Source: Orobanche coerulescens (taxonomy: Eukaryota > Streptophyta > Magnoliopsida > Lamiales > Orobanchaceae). Taken from it: 64,000 nt of DNA. The notes beneath the pieces were generated by a model. It searched no databases, was not told the DNA's origin, and was given only the letters and a program-made list of their open reading frames with translations. Below, one piece after another: positions 10,644-21,340 of this stretch. Within the stretch, counting starts at the first letter, position 1. Every line of letters begins with the position of its first letter. The stretch covers positions 116,855,501-116,919,500 of the forward strand of contig CM065811.1 in NCBI GenBank assembly GCA_033398695.1. The letters are read 5' to 3'. The position numbers and the translations under genes were made by a program.

Positions 10644-12299
10644 TGGACAGTGTAGCCCAGATTTCGTCATTTATCTTTCCTTCTCATTTTCTCTTCGGTT
10701 TTGGGCGATTTTGGGCGATTTGGAGAGTACTTTTCGAGGTATAATCATCAATCATCATCTTCAAGCTCACCATTCGGATTAATCATCATTTCATCATCTC
10801 CTTAACATCAAATCAAAGGTATTAATCTCTTGGATCTAGAATTTCGGATTTTTGGGTTTTTCCTTCCGATTTCTTCGTGTAAGCTTGGATTATTGTCGGA
10901 ATACATTAGATATGGATTATCTACCTTGGATAAATGTATTCCTACGGATTTAATGGCTATTTTCGGAATTATTTCAAGAACCCTTAGGGTTGACTTCGGT
11001 TAATTTGGGGATTTTCCGATTATTGTTGTCGTAAACTTGAATTGTGGATTTCTATGAGATTATTGATGTCATTGATAATGTTTTGCTGGTTTGAATCAAT
11101 CTTTTGGAGTTGGTTCGATAATTTGGATTTGGTTTTAACCAACGGGAAGGATATTCTCAACGTTTTCGTTAGAGTTCATCTACGAGTTCGGATATTGTTG
11201 TATCGACGTTTGAGTCGGTTATGATCGTATTTGATTCGTGTATTGATCGGTTGTTGGTAATTATTGTTATTCAAGGTTGTTCGAGCGACCGACATTTCAT
11301 TTAGGACGTTGTTCGTGGAAGGACATTGTCATCGGTATTGTGTAAGTTAACTCTTACTCGGTTAAAAGGATACTCATTCCTTTTGTTGTTTATTGCTCAT
11401 AATCATAATTCATTCATCATAATATTAATCATAATGAGACTTGTAATTGTCGAATAATCATTTCATTCACGAGGAGCGACGGTTCCAAATCATTTCATTG
11501 GGTTATCAATCAAGTCACTATTATTTTCATCTCGGTGAGTCATCTTGGCCTTGTCGAATTATTATTCATTGGTATTCATTGTGGTCATTCTCGTTCATAT
11601 GACCTTATGGGTTCATATTGCGTGGCCGGGTGTGGCTGTGTGGAATTTTTAGTCGGGCACACGATGGTCATGTTTTGGGTTCACCGATACATTGGACCGT
11701 GCACACGGTAACGCTTACCTCCGTGAGACTAATTAGGTACAAGGACGGGTGTGTCCGGTCATTCGTCTTGTACACTTGCACAGAACATTACGGGCGTACT
11801 ATGATACTCCTCTTGGCGTAATTCATAACTAAGGATATTTCATAACTTGGTTTAATCATGATTATGTATTTTCAACCCTTGAGGATTGTTGTTCTGTAGA
11901 CTTGGCCCGTTGGGGATTTTGTTTTCGTGTCACGGCAAGGCAAAGGCACGGAAGAGCATCTTGACGGCGAGGAGTCCTGTGATACTAGTAGGGGCCCCAG
12001 TCATTCCGTTCATTTCATCATATTTCACTATTTGATTATTCCGTCATTTGTATTTTCCGCTGCAAATTCCGTTTGAGATGTTTAATTGTTCAGGGTGGTG
12101 TATTTTATCTCCATATAAAATATACTAGTATTCGGTTTAGTCCTGGTGTGTTGTACTTAAACTCCTCATCGGAGTACTTGGTAATATAATGTGGTTCGGT
12201 ACTACAATTATATTATTTAATTCATCATTTTCATTTGCCTGGTGGGTCCCAGTCGGGGATTCACGGCACTGTAATATCCGCCTAGTTTGGGGTGTTACA

Positions 12300-13452
12300 C
12301 CGTTACCAAATGATTTTCGTAATTCAAAGTTCTTGCAACTCGCTTTAAAATGTTGGTCTTGATGTAGACTGCGATTCGTGTTTCTGAAAGTTCGTTTCAA
12401 CTTGTTTCAAATGTTGGTATCAGGGTTAATTAACAAAGGATATTTGACGAGATCTCCGAGGGTTAATTAATCAGGGGTCTTGAGCAGGAATTGTCAAATG
12501 AGAGGCTGTGCCTTTGATTGTGTTGTGATGATTATTCTGTGCATTGGGTCGAGGACCTCGTGGGATGTTGTAATGATTCGCTCGTGATAGTATTTTATAA
12601 ATTGGGTCGAGGACCCCGAATAACGTTGTAATGGTTTTCTTGCAAATTATTTTCCACATGTTGGGTCGAGGACCCGAGAGCTTTTGAAGTATTTTCTAAA
12701 AGTATTCCCATTTGATTTTCAAAACCCCAAGATGGCATGAGTCAATAATAATGTTTTCAAACTTTCTTATCAAAATACTTTTCCTTTTATAAAAAGGGAT
12801 TTTTCTGACTCCTTGGGCTCGTTTAAAGTTTCATTGGTGTCATGTTCCATACAGAGAATATGACAATGTGATTATCTTTCACCTTGTGTATGTGATGCTA
12901 TTCTATATTGACTATGGGAATGTGTGGTTTGTGTTAAGGCTTCACGACTGTTGAGTTTTGTGTTGTTATTGTTCGTATATCTTGTATATTTTGTACTTGC
13001 ACTAGTAAAATTCCAGTTTGCTAACCCCCGAGTTTTCGAGGGGTGGGTGCCTGTTATGCGCTCAGGTTTTGGCAGCTCGGGAGCAGTCACGGGATTGGCT
13101 TGGAAGGAGATGGAATACGACGATGCTAAACACATAAGAGTCAGAGTCTTTTTCTTTTGTTTCATTTTGGTTGGTATTTCTCTTTCGGTCGAGTATCCAC
13201 CCTTACATGGGTGTAGTTTTCATTCATTAAATTAAGTTGTCATTCCTTTCTAGGTTCAAGTTTATTATTGTCATTGGGAAGTAAATTTAGTTAGTTTCTG
13301 AATTGTTTAATGACCTTGTCGGTCTCCTTTGTAATTAATTTTGACCCCGGTCGGTCAATCATTGAGTAGTCTTTTGGAGTTTAGCCTAGTAGATCCTTGT
13401 GATAAGAGTCTACGGCGTGTGACATTCCCGGTCGTATTCTAGGGGTGTTACA
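12300..13452 (+). repeat. LTR E: 3' part of a Tekay-type LTR interrupted by element A
   Basis: It ends AGGGGTGTTACA at 13452 and then passes abruptly into Athila gag. It shares the Tekay LTR layout: GGTCGAGGACC words at about 12546, 12605 and 12664 (roughly 59-bp spacing), then a GCTAACCCCCGAG...GAGGGGTGGGTG hairpin near 13020, then a degenerate terminal block. LTR J (minus) is the closest relative in the window. The 5' part lies left of element A, outside the window, so solo LTR versus full element cannot be decided. Confidence 0.75.
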
Positions 13453-15020
13453 CAAACCTACCACATCAATCATCTCTTGAAGAAACTTTAAACAATTTCA
13501 TACAATCTACATCACGGCGTTTTGAAATGATAGAAGCGAACTCAATTAAATTAGATATAACAGTAAACGATTAGACACTATGATTGGACAATTGGCAACC
13601 CAAATGGGAGATTTAGCCATAAAAATCGAAAAAGGGAAACTTCCTAGCCAGCCAGAACAAGCTCAAGCCATCACAATACTCATAAGCAGAAGAGAAGTCG
13701 ATAACAAGATAGAACCTCCAAAGATGCTGGATGATAAGGCCAAACCGGTGGTCGAGGATAAAGAAGAATACTATCCTAAAACAATAAACCCTTTTCATAA
13801 ATCTTCCAATCCTTATAAACCACCTAGTCCCTTTCCTAGCAGGTTAAGAAATGAAAAACAAGATAAACAATTCGAGGCTCTTTACCAAATGCTTTCAAAA
13901 GTAAATGTCGATTTACCTCTAATTGATGTTATACAAAATGTTGCTGCCTTTATAAAATTCTTTAAAGATTTATCATCTAAAAAACGAAACTATTTTGAAA
14001 ATGAAAAGGTGATTATCTCATAAATAGCAAGTAGATTCTTTCAAACTCAGATTCCTCATAAAGAAGATGATCCAGGCAGTTTTATAGCAAAAATTACATT
14101 AGGAAATGGTAAAGAAACTTTTAGATTACTTGATCTTGGAGTCGGGATAAATTTAATGCCATGTTCAATTTTTAAACAACTAGAATTTGGAGACATAAAA
14201 CCAACTAGAATGTGCTTACAATTCACAGATAGATCTATCCTATACCCTAAAGGTGTCATTGAAGATATTCTAGTTAAAGTAGGTTGTCTAATAGTACCTG
14301 TTGATTTTGTTGTACTCGAAGTTGGTGAAGTATCTAATAATAATGATAATGAACACACAATTTTATTAGGAAGGCCATTTATGGCTACCACAAACACATT
14401 AATAGATGTGAGAAATGTAAGAGTTACTATGACATTTTTAGGATAAACGGTTACTTTTTCTATAAAAGATATTAATCCCATCCCTACCACCTCTTTTTCT
14501 GAAAATTGCTCTTTTATCGAAGTTATTGATCTTGCCGTCGAGGATATTTTTAGAGAAGAATCATATATTAATGAGAATTATCTTTACGACATGGAAGACG
14601 GTCTTGAAATAGAGGGGGGAGTGGAGTTATTTGCACTCACTGAAGGAAACTTAGAAAATTTTGAACCCATCTTAGAAAAAAATGAACCCCAAAAAATTTT
14701 AGAATTAAAAGAACTTCCTAAACATCTAAAATATGTGTTTCTAGAAGACGGAAACAAAAAGCCAGCCATCATCTATGCTGAAATTTCGGAAGACGAAGAA
14801 GATGAGTTAATCAAAGTTCTGAAACAATTTAAAAATGTCATTGGATGGGGATTAAGTGATATAAAAGGAATTAGTCCTTCAACGTGTATGCATAAAATTA
14901 TCCTAGAAGAAGAATTAAAACTAACGAGAGAAGCACAAAGACGTCTGAATCCTAACATGATGGACGTGGTAAAGAAAGAAATTTTAAAACTTATCTCCGA
15001 GGATATAATCTATCTATTGC
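13453..15020 (+). pseudogene. Element F gag C terminus and protease
   Basis: One frame, broken by stops at 14021 and 14444, reads an Athila gag tail (IGQLATQMGDLAIKIEKGKLPSQ), a conserved spacer, and a protease region (LLDLGVGINLMPCSIFKQL ... LGRPFMAT). The protease core reads DLGVG where Athila proteins usually have DLGAS, so activity is doubtful even apart from the stops. The frame then runs into the RT linker (about 14591-15010). The gag N terminus is missing because LTR E sits there. Confidence 0.85.
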
Positions 15021-16220
15021 AGATAGCGAATGGGTGAGTCCAGTACATGTTGTACCAAAAAAAAGTGGAATTACTGTAGTTGACAATGACAAAGGAGAAA
15101 TTATTCCTACCAGAGTTACTACAGGTTGGCGAATCTGTATTGACTATCACAAACTTAATGCAGCAACCAAAAAAGACCATTTCCCCTACCATTTATTGAT
15201 CAAATGTTAGATAAACTTTCTGGTCATAAATTCTATTGCTTTCTTGATGGTTTATTAGGATACTATTTGCACCTTGGGATTAATCAAAAACAACCTTTAC
15301 TTGTCCATTCAGAACATTTGCTTTTAGGAAAATGCCTTTCGGGCATTGCAATGCACCTGGAACTTTCCAAAGGTGCATGCTTTTTAATTTTTCCGACATG
15401 GTAGAAGATTTTATTGAGGTATTTATGGATGATTTTTCAGTTTTTGGATCATCATTTTCTGATTGCCTCAATAAATTATCTAAAGTCCTACAAAGATGTA
15501 TAGAAAGTAATTTAACCTTAAGCTGGGAAAAAAGCCATTTCATGGTGGTTAGTGGAATTGTCTTAGGACATATAGTCTCTAGTGAAGGAATTAAGGTTGA
15601 TAAAGCTAAAATTGATGTAATTGAAAAATTACCTCCTCCAACCAATATAAAGGTATTAGAAGTTTTCTTGGGCATGCCTATTTTTACAGAAGATTTATAA
15701 AAGATTTTTCAAAAATAAGCCAACCTTTGTGTGAATTACTTACTAAGGATGCCCCTTTTATCTTTGATGAAAGATGTTTAACTGCTTTTAATACCCTGAA
15801 AGAAAAGTTAATATCATCTCCTGTAGTTATTTCACCAGACTGGACCTTACCATTTGAACTAATGTGTGATGCTTCAAACTATGCGGTCGGGGCAGTTCTC
15901 GGTTAAAAAGTTGATAAAGTATATCGTGTACTCTACTATGCTAGTTTTACCCTCAATGAGGCACAAGTAAATTACATGACCACGGAAAAAGAGTTGTTAG
16001 CTATAGTTTTTGCCCTCGACAAATTCCGATCTTATATCGTAGGGTCAAAACTAATAGTGCAGAGTGATCATGCAGCATTAAAATATTTACTAAAAAAGCC
16101 ACAAGCTAAACCAAGACTAATTAGATGGATTTTAATGTTGCAAGAATTTGACGTAGAAATCAAGGATAGAAAAGGGAGCGAAAATGTGGTCGCTGACCAT
16201 TTGTCACGACTCATAATTAA
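15019..16220 (+). pseudogene. Element F reverse transcriptase-RNase H, frameshifted
   Basis: RT homology passes through three frames, with shifts near 15010, 15185, 15290 and 15680. Recognisable pieces are WVSPVHVVPKK, WRICIDY, LDKLSGHKFYCFLDG, MPFGHCNAPGTFQRCM and the catalytic FMDD at 15422-15433. RNase H follows (CDASNYAVGAVLG, then a stop near 15904, [45 protein letters not shown]). FMDD is the usual Athila form of the YxDD box. Confidence 0.88.
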
Positions 16221-17595
16221 CGACGACACTCTTGATTTGCAAAAGTACGATACTATCCCTGAATCATTTCCTCATGAACAACTTTTTCAAATTAATACAA
16301 CTCCTTGGTACGCTGATATTGTGAATTACCTTGCATGTGGAACGTTAAAAAATGGCTTATATTTTCAAGAAAGAAAAAGATTTCTCTTCACTTGTCGAAG
16401 TTATTTTGGGATGATCCCTTCTTATTTAGAATCGGTAAAGATGATATTATAAGACGTTGTATTCCCGAAAGTGAACAAAAAAATGTTTTGACATTTTGTC
16501 ATGAGTATAATTGTGGAGGACATTTTGGAGGTCGTAAAACTGCTTTTAAAATTCTCCAATCAGGAATGTATTGGCCTTCACTTTCAAAGATGCACACTAA
16601 TTTTATATTTCATGTGAACGATGTCAACGAACAGGAAATATTTGAATAATAAATGAAATGCCTTTGACAAATAATTTAGTTATCGAAATTTTTGACGTAT
16701 GGGGAATCGACTTCATGGGGCCATTTCCTAAGTCATTTAATTTTGAGTACATCCTGGCTGAAGTTGATTATGTGTCAAAATTGGTAGAATCTATTGCAAC
16801 ACGAACTAATGATGCTCAAACAGTTCTAAAATTTGTGCAAGAAAATATTTTAAATCGTTTTGGCTTTCCGAGAGCAATCATTAGTGATGGGGGATCCCAT
16901 TTTTGTAACAAGCTTTTTGAAAAACTGATGAAAAAGTACCATATTAATCATAAAATAGCTACTCCTTACCATCCCCAAACATCAGGACAAGTGGAAACGA
17001 GTAATAAGCAGATTAAAAACGGTCTTAGGAATAGCTAAGTTGTACAACCTTCAAGGAAAGATTGGTCTGCTAAGTTGAATGACGCATTATGGGCTTATTG
17101 TACTATTTATAAAACGGTCTTAGGAATGAGTCCTTTCCGTCTTGTTTACGGTAAAGCATGTCACTTACCTGTCAAAATAGAACATAAAGCCTACTGGGCA
17201 ATAAAAAGTGTCAATTTTGACTTAATGAGAGCAGGAGAAGAAAGAAAGCTTCACCTCTCCGAACTCGATGAGATCCGAAATGAGGCATATGAAAATGCAA
17301 AAATATATAAAGAAAAAGTCAAACGACTATATGGTAGAAAGATCATCGATAAAAACTTAAAGTCTGGAATACAAGTTCTATTATTCAATTCTCACGATTA
17401 TTTCCGGGAAAATTGAGATCTCGTTGGAGCGGTCCATTCACAATCCTAGAAACATATCCTTATGGGGTTGTAAAGCTGTTAAATCCCATAACGAATGAAT
17501 CATTTCAGGTAAATGGTCACCGTGTTAAACCATATTATGAAGGATCACATCAAGAACAAGTAATTGAAAGTATAACTTTCTTTGAAAAACTTTAA
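16221..17595 (+). pseudogene. Element F integrase
   Basis: The N-terminal zinc region is damaged: H...C pieces at 16495-16620 end in two adjacent stops, and cysteines of the HHCC finger are changed. The catalytic core at 16658-17038 is open and keeps Asp codons at 16709 and 16886 and Glu at 16994 (D-x58-D, D-x35-E). A stop at 17036 separates it from the next block ([28 protein letters not shown]), a conserved Athila segment. The end (FTILETYPYGVVKL...) needs one more frameshift near 17413. No chromodomain, as expected for Athila. Confidence 0.88.
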
Positions 17596-17641
17596 ATCAA
17601 AATCACACTAACGTCAAGCTAACGACGTTAAACAAACGCTT

Positions 17642-17659
17642 CTTGGGAGGCTATCCAAG
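17642..17659 (+). other. Athila post-integrase hairpin (element F)
   Basis: CTTGGG-AGGCTA-TCCAAG. H1 (46813-46830) and H2 (59496-59513) carry CTCGGG-AGGCAA-CCCGAG in the corresponding place. One stem pair changes on both sides (T-A to C-G), which supports a selected RNA stem. Confidence 0.75.
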
Positions 17660-17719
17660 CTTTATTTTATTTTGTTGTGTGATTTTATTTTTGCATAATT
17701 TAAATAGAATACTTTGTAA

Positions 17720-17733
17720 GCTTCTTTTTACAG
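17720..17733 (+). other. Splice-acceptor-like site before the extra genes of element F
   Basis: A pyrimidine-rich run ending in ACAG (AG at 17732-17733), about 75 bp after the hairpin. H1 and H2 have an acceptor-like CTGTGCAG at the matching place. It could give a spliced subgenomic mRNA for the downstream genes. Inferred from motif and position. Confidence 0.45.
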
Positions 17734-17913
17734 GGCATGACAAGGAAACAAGACAATCAAGACACATGAACATGATTGTCAACCAGATAAGATAAGATCA
17801 TATTATGTCCTTTTCAAGAAAGAAACTTACTTAGGAAGAACTTGATTTTGCTACTTTTCAATTACCTCTTGTGTGTGTGAATTTTATATTTCTTTTAAAA
17901 ATACCCCAAAAAG

Positions 17914-18294
17914 ATGGAAAAAGCCTTAAAAAATATTGAAAAACAATTTCCTTTTCTCAGCAAAAATGCAATCTTAAGAATTTATAGAGATCGAGCCGAG
18001 CGAATGCGATTATTCATGTTGTATGACATCCCACATGACATTCGCTTTACTATTGAAGCCAAAGTAAGAATAGCCGGAGAATCATTCGAGCCACCCACTA
18101 GATTCTTACCAGGGTTTGGTAAAAGTTCATATGCCAAGAAACGACGAGCCAAGAAAATGTATGTTTGTTATAAATGTGCCAGGTGGACTTGTGATCAAAA
18201 TTGTCGTTCTCTTGGAATTCCTTCCACAAAAAGACAAGTTAAAATTGAGTTCATAAAGGATGAGCTGAGTAAGGAGAAATCGAATGATATTTAA
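17914..18294 (+). CDS. Basic Cys-rich protein, carlavirus-type nucleic-acid-binding-like
   Basis: 126 codons without a stop, directly downstream of a heavily broken pol. Three regions are visible. An Arg-rich, possibly helical N-terminal half covers residues 1-60. A basic cluster KKRRAKK lies at residues 75-81. Four cysteines follow at 85, 88, 93 and 97 (C-x2-C-x4-C-x3-C), then a short tail with IEFIKDEL. The order of SYAKKRRA-type basic run, paired cysteines, second cysteine pair, then a Gly-Ile-containing tail is that of the small nucleic-acid-binding silencing-suppressor proteins of carlaviruses and allexiviruses (Carla_C4 family). I infer possible descent from such a gene. The match is by pattern only, and an unrelated retroelement zinc protein remains possible. 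It occupies the position that env-like or accessory ORFs take in Athila elements. No transmembrane segment or signal peptide is seen. Confidence 0.5.
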   Translation: MEKALKNIEKQFPFLSKNAILRIYRDRAERMRLFMLYDIPHDIRFTIEAKVRIAGESFEPPTRFLPGFGKSSYAKKRRAKKMYVCYKCARWTCDQNCRSLGIPSTKRQVKIEFIKDELSKEKSNDI

Positions 18295-18306
18295 TTATCT
18301 CTTTAA

Positions 18307-18536
18307 ATGCATCCTAGTGGACTAGTATATCATGAGATTCTCTGTCTATGGAAGAAATTCAAATCCGAATATGAACAACGTCTTGGGAATCTGACGGTAA
18401 AATACCCTGTTTGCCAATTTGTAAAATTGGATGGGAAGCATATCCCCGACTCATAGAAGGCGTTCAAGCTGTTTCTGGATGTAAAACCAGAGGAAGATGT
18501 GAGCCACAATCACAACTACTGTACATACATGTGTGA
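18307..18536 (+). pseudogene. Small broken Cys-rich reading frame after the zinc protein
   Basis: ATG at 18307 opens 49 codons ending at TAG 18454. An overlapping frame from about 18387 to TGA 18534 reads WESDGKIPCLPICKIGWEAY and then a GCKTRGRC stretch. Joined by one indel near 18385 they would form one protein of roughly 75 residues, with cysteines in pairs. I do not recognise it. It lies between the zinc protein and LOG in the same orientation, so it may be a third accessory gene or simply a remnant. Confidence 0.35.
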
Positions 18537-18676
18537 GTATTTTTATTTTTGTCGTTTTATTAGATTTTCATAATAAAAAGTGATACGCAATAAATGCATT
18601 CATTATTCTATTGAGTAGTTGAAGCGCAATTAACGCAGTCACAGATTTGATAAATCTTTTTGCTTTATTTTGCATT

Positions 18677-18684
18677 TATAAATA
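18677..18684 (+). promoter_or_regulatory. TATA-like box before the LOG pseudogene
   Basis: TATAAATA lies 84 bp before the LOG ATG and is followed by a pyrimidine-rich leader (about 18700-18767), the layout of a plant polymerase II promoter. It suggests LOG was transcribed separately, or that a captured promoter came with it. Inference only. Confidence 0.45.
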
Positions 18685-18767
18685 AACACTGCATTTGTTT
18701 CTTTTCTGCATCTCCCAAACTTGCAATTCTCTCCTTTTCACTCTAAAATAATTTTTCTTTTCAAAAA

Positions 18768-19426
18768 ATGGAGTCATCAGCATCATCTTCCACAAAAAGA
18801 TTTAACTCCATCTGCATTTTTGGCGGAGCTAGTCATGGGAATGAGGCTTGCTTTACTGAAGCAGCCCATAACTTGGGTCGTACCCTAGGAGAAAAATGCA
18901 TTCACGTAGTTTACGGAGGAGGAAGTCTATGATTAATGAGACGCGCTGTTGCTTCTGCCTATATGGAAGGAGTAAAAGTGATGGGAATCATCCCAAAACC
19001 TCTGGCTGAAAGTAAAATCACCGGGGCAACCATTGGAGATGAGTTTAGAGCTGTGAATATGCAATACCACATAACTCACATGATAAATAATGCCGACGCC
19101 TTTATCACCCTTCCAGGTGGTTTTGGCACTCTTGAAGAACTATTTCATGTGGTTACTAGAGCCCAAGTAAATATTCATAAAAAACCATACGGTCTGCTAA
19201 ATGTCAATGGTTTCTTTGATGGTTTACTATTTTTCATCAACTACTCTTTTGAAAAAGGTTTATTTCTGAGCGTGCTAAACGAATCATAGTCGTTGCAACA
19301 ACACCAGAAGAGCTGATCAAAAAACTGATTGAATTTGTTCCTGAACCAGATCAAGCTCTAGCTAATATTATTTGGATGGAAGATTTCAATAGGGTCGGGA
19401 TAGTTTGGTGTTTTGAAAAAAAATGA
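18768..19426 (+). pseudogene. LOG: LOG-type cytokinin riboside monophosphate phosphoribohydrolase, intronless pseudogene
   Basis: Full-length homology (about 219 codons; family members are about 210-230). LOG enzymes release active cytokinin bases from riboside 5'-monophosphates in the cytosol. Visible motifs are CIFGGASHGNE near the N terminus, VVYGGGSL around residue 54, MGIIPKPL, and the signature LPGGFGTLEELF starting near residue 115. Two lesions are seen: TGA at 18930 directly after YGGGSL, where Gly is usual, and a one-base shift near 19258, after which KRIIVVATTPEELIKKLIEF continues in another frame to TGA 19424. Plant LOG genes normally have several introns; none is present, so this copy passed through RNA. 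It sits inside element F downstream of the Cys-rich ORF. Confidence 0.85.
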
Positions 19427-19632
19427 GGAACCGAAGTTCAAAATTTGTTATGTAATTCGGGTTCGATTCCTGACTTTTTTTCTCCAGGAACTGAATTTGT
19501 AAGAACCGGAGTAATTTTACCAAAAAACCGAAAAAAACCGAACTGAAATTTACAGTTCAAAATTTTAGTAAATAACCGAAAAACCCGAAATTTTTCCTGT
19601 TACTTCAGTTAATTTGATTATGTTGATATGAT
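19427..19632 (+). other. AT-rich tail of element F before LTR G
   Basis: No coding signal. It contains repeated AACCGAA words (about 19430-19590) and a pair of AGTTCAAAAT words. I see no clear polypurine tract or LTR start here. Confidence 0.5.
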
Positions 19633-19894
19633 TGTAATATCCGGAATTTCTACTACTATTGTCTAAGGTTATTTTATCCGAGTTATGTTGTACATCGTAG
19701 AATCTGTACAGTATGGATAAAATAAATGAAGGACTGAGACATCTGTATTTATATAATTATAGATATCGTGTATCAGAAGTATCGTATGAGAATATTATTA
19801 GATTCAGTATATGTATTCAGTATGTGTGTATGTGCTTTCGGTATGTCGAGACAGGCAGGAACAGTTGGAAATGCCTGAGTATAGAGCCCTTAAT

Positions 19895-20115
19895 GCACGC
19901 TAAGCTTAAGGACTTACGTACGCTAAGTTGCTAGTGTTACGTACGTTAAGGCTAAGGCATTACGTACGTAACAAGAGGAATCAGACATATGGTCGGCATG
20001 TGGGGCCCTGTGTCGGTAGCTTTCGGCGGAGAACGTGCACGGGTGAGTCAATGCTGAGTTAGCGTACGCGACGATGAGTGTATAACGTACGCTAACTGGA
20101 CATTTACTGTAGCAA
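19895..20115 (+). repeat. ACGTACG dyad array in LTR G, first part
   Basis: Copies such as TTACGTACGCTAAG, TTACGTACGTTAAG, TTACGTACGTAA and TAACGTACGCTAA. TTACGTACGTAA is a perfect 12-bp palindrome. The array continues on the other side of element B at 29815-29960. Confidence 0.9.
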
Positions 20116-20285
20116 GTCAACGTACATATTATGTGTAATATCCAGATTTATTACTGTGTATTTTACCTGTATTCGAACCCTGTATTATTCGGAATTGTGA
20201 TCTTGATGATTGGAGTATGATATTTCTTACATTGATATCTTTGTACATAAGTATAACAACATGCAAAATTTCTCATGCAAACTGG

Positions 20286-20490
20286 TGATAGCGCACGCTA
20301 AGAATGTAGCTTAACGCGCGCTATCGAGCTACTACTAGCGCACGCTACGTATGTAGGAGTTGCGTGCGGTAAGTACTCAATTATTGAGCTGGGCGACTAG
20401 CACATGCGCCAGCCGGGACATGGGTCCGGATAAGATTCCCACGGACGAACCTGGATAGTTTTGAAGTCAACTCTTATTAGCGTGCGCTAA
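20286..20490 (+). repeat. Dyad array 1 of element B 5' LTR
   Basis: About five copies of TAGCGCACGCTA, TTAACGCGCGCTA, TTAGCGTGCGCTAA and degenerate forms upstream of the TATA box. The 3' LTR has one additional copy. Confidence 0.9.
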
Positions 20491-20509
20491 TCTGCTTTGT
20501 GCAGAAAGT

Positions 20510-20517
20510 TTATATAT
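20510..20517 (+). promoter_or_regulatory. TATA box of element B LTR
   Basis: A TTATATATGG run 25-30 bp after the last dyad of array 1, followed by a pyrimidine-rich leader. Inferred. Confidence 0.65.
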
Positions 20518-21340
20518 GGGCCAGCACTCCATTTTTTTCCCATTTCCTTCGTCTATACTTCATTCTTGAGAGACCAGAGAGCAAGAATTTCCCTTCTAAC
20601 ACACTTAGAAAACATCTTCTCGATCCTTGAATATTGGATATTACTTGTGAGTGATCATTGAAGTGGAGTAGCACCTTGGAGTGGCATACAACCAACCGGA
20701 GTCGGATTCTACCTTACGGTTCAGTGATTTTCGTCATATTAAGGTATGTTCAACCTATCTCCAGACTTAGAGTTGGATTCTAAAGAATTAGATGATCATG
20801 TTAACGAGATATTGATTTTCATTAGTGAATTATTCAACATGCATCATGTTTGGAATATAGAGATGGTTATGCCTCAAGTACCTTGATTATGAACATCATG
20901 ATTCGAATCTTATTACAATGAACAAGTAGAGGAAGTTTCTATCATTGGTAATCCAAATCTAGTAGATGACTTCATAGCAATCATGGACTTGACTTTAACA
21001 TCATTATTGTTAGATGAATCTAAGGGATTGATCATGGAAGGATTTATCTAGTATAGATGGAATGTTAAACAACTTCAGTATGATAATCTTGATTGATATA
21101 AAGGTGTCGATATCAACCGTTAAGCCTTTTGAATTGTCGTATGAAGATTTGTAGTCGAAATGGAATATGGTTTTATAATAGTATACATATTCTTTAATCC
21201 GAAGTTGTTGTTATCCGTAAGATCATTCATAATCGTATGAACATGATATTCATGGAGGTAACATGAATTATCACGGAAGATTTCATTGTTTTGATCATGA
21301 TGAGAATAGTCTTCTGCCCAGTAGTGAACTGCCATGCACA

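Larger units (their letters stand above)
1..12299 (+). mobile_element. Element A: Tekay/Del-type Ty3 chromovirus, 5' LTR mostly outside window
   Basis: Only the last 64 bp of the 5' LTR are present. They match the end of the 3' LTR with one visible difference. The order is LTR tail, initiator-Met primer site, gag, protease, RT, RNase H, integrase, chromodomain-like tail, polypurine tract and a 2473-bp 3' LTR. Without element D (3890-8430), gag to integrase would lie in one forward frame, as is usual for Tekay. Stops at 563, 1214, 1397 and 2375 and a locally shifted RT stretch show it is defective. A lies inside Tekay LTR E. Its right flank starts CCGTT, but the matching left flank is outside the window. 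Confidence 0.95.
9827..12299 (+). repeat. Element A 3' LTR
   Basis: 2473 bp, from TGTAATACCC to GTGTTACA. It holds a dyad array at 10054-10624, a TATA box at 10636, an AT-rich transcribed part, and the terminal TGTAATATCC block at 12270-12299. The short ORFs within it (for example 11042-11224, 11618-11821) have no recognisable domain and I treat them as non-coding. Confidence 0.92.
13453..19632 (+). mobile_element. Element F: Athila-type Ty3 element, internal region, truncated by LTR E
   Basis: gag C terminus, protease, RT, RNase H and integrase of Athila type are followed by an RNA-type hairpin, a splice-acceptor-like site and three extra coding units that are not retroviral pol. It is the host of LTRs E and G and probably of H1. 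Many frameshifts and stops make it the oldest element here. Codon use is AT-rich, unlike the H elements. Confidence 0.9.

Noticed and set aside
11042..11821. ORFs of 60-67 codons in the element A LTR
   Set aside because: No domain, no conservation visible in related LTRs, AT-rich leader composition.
12924..13235. 103-codon hydrophobic ORF in LTR E
   Set aside because: It spans the leader hairpin of an LTR and no recognisable protein is encoded.
17914..19426. Whole post-integrase block as a separate host locus unrelated to element F
   Set aside because: Not excluded, but the hairpin and acceptor-like site join it to the Athila layout and no second element border or target duplication is visible between 17595 and 19632.
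19459..19470. GGTTCGATTCC, a perfect tRNA/SINE B box
   Set aside because: No convincing A box at the right distance and no tRNA fold or SINE tail around it.
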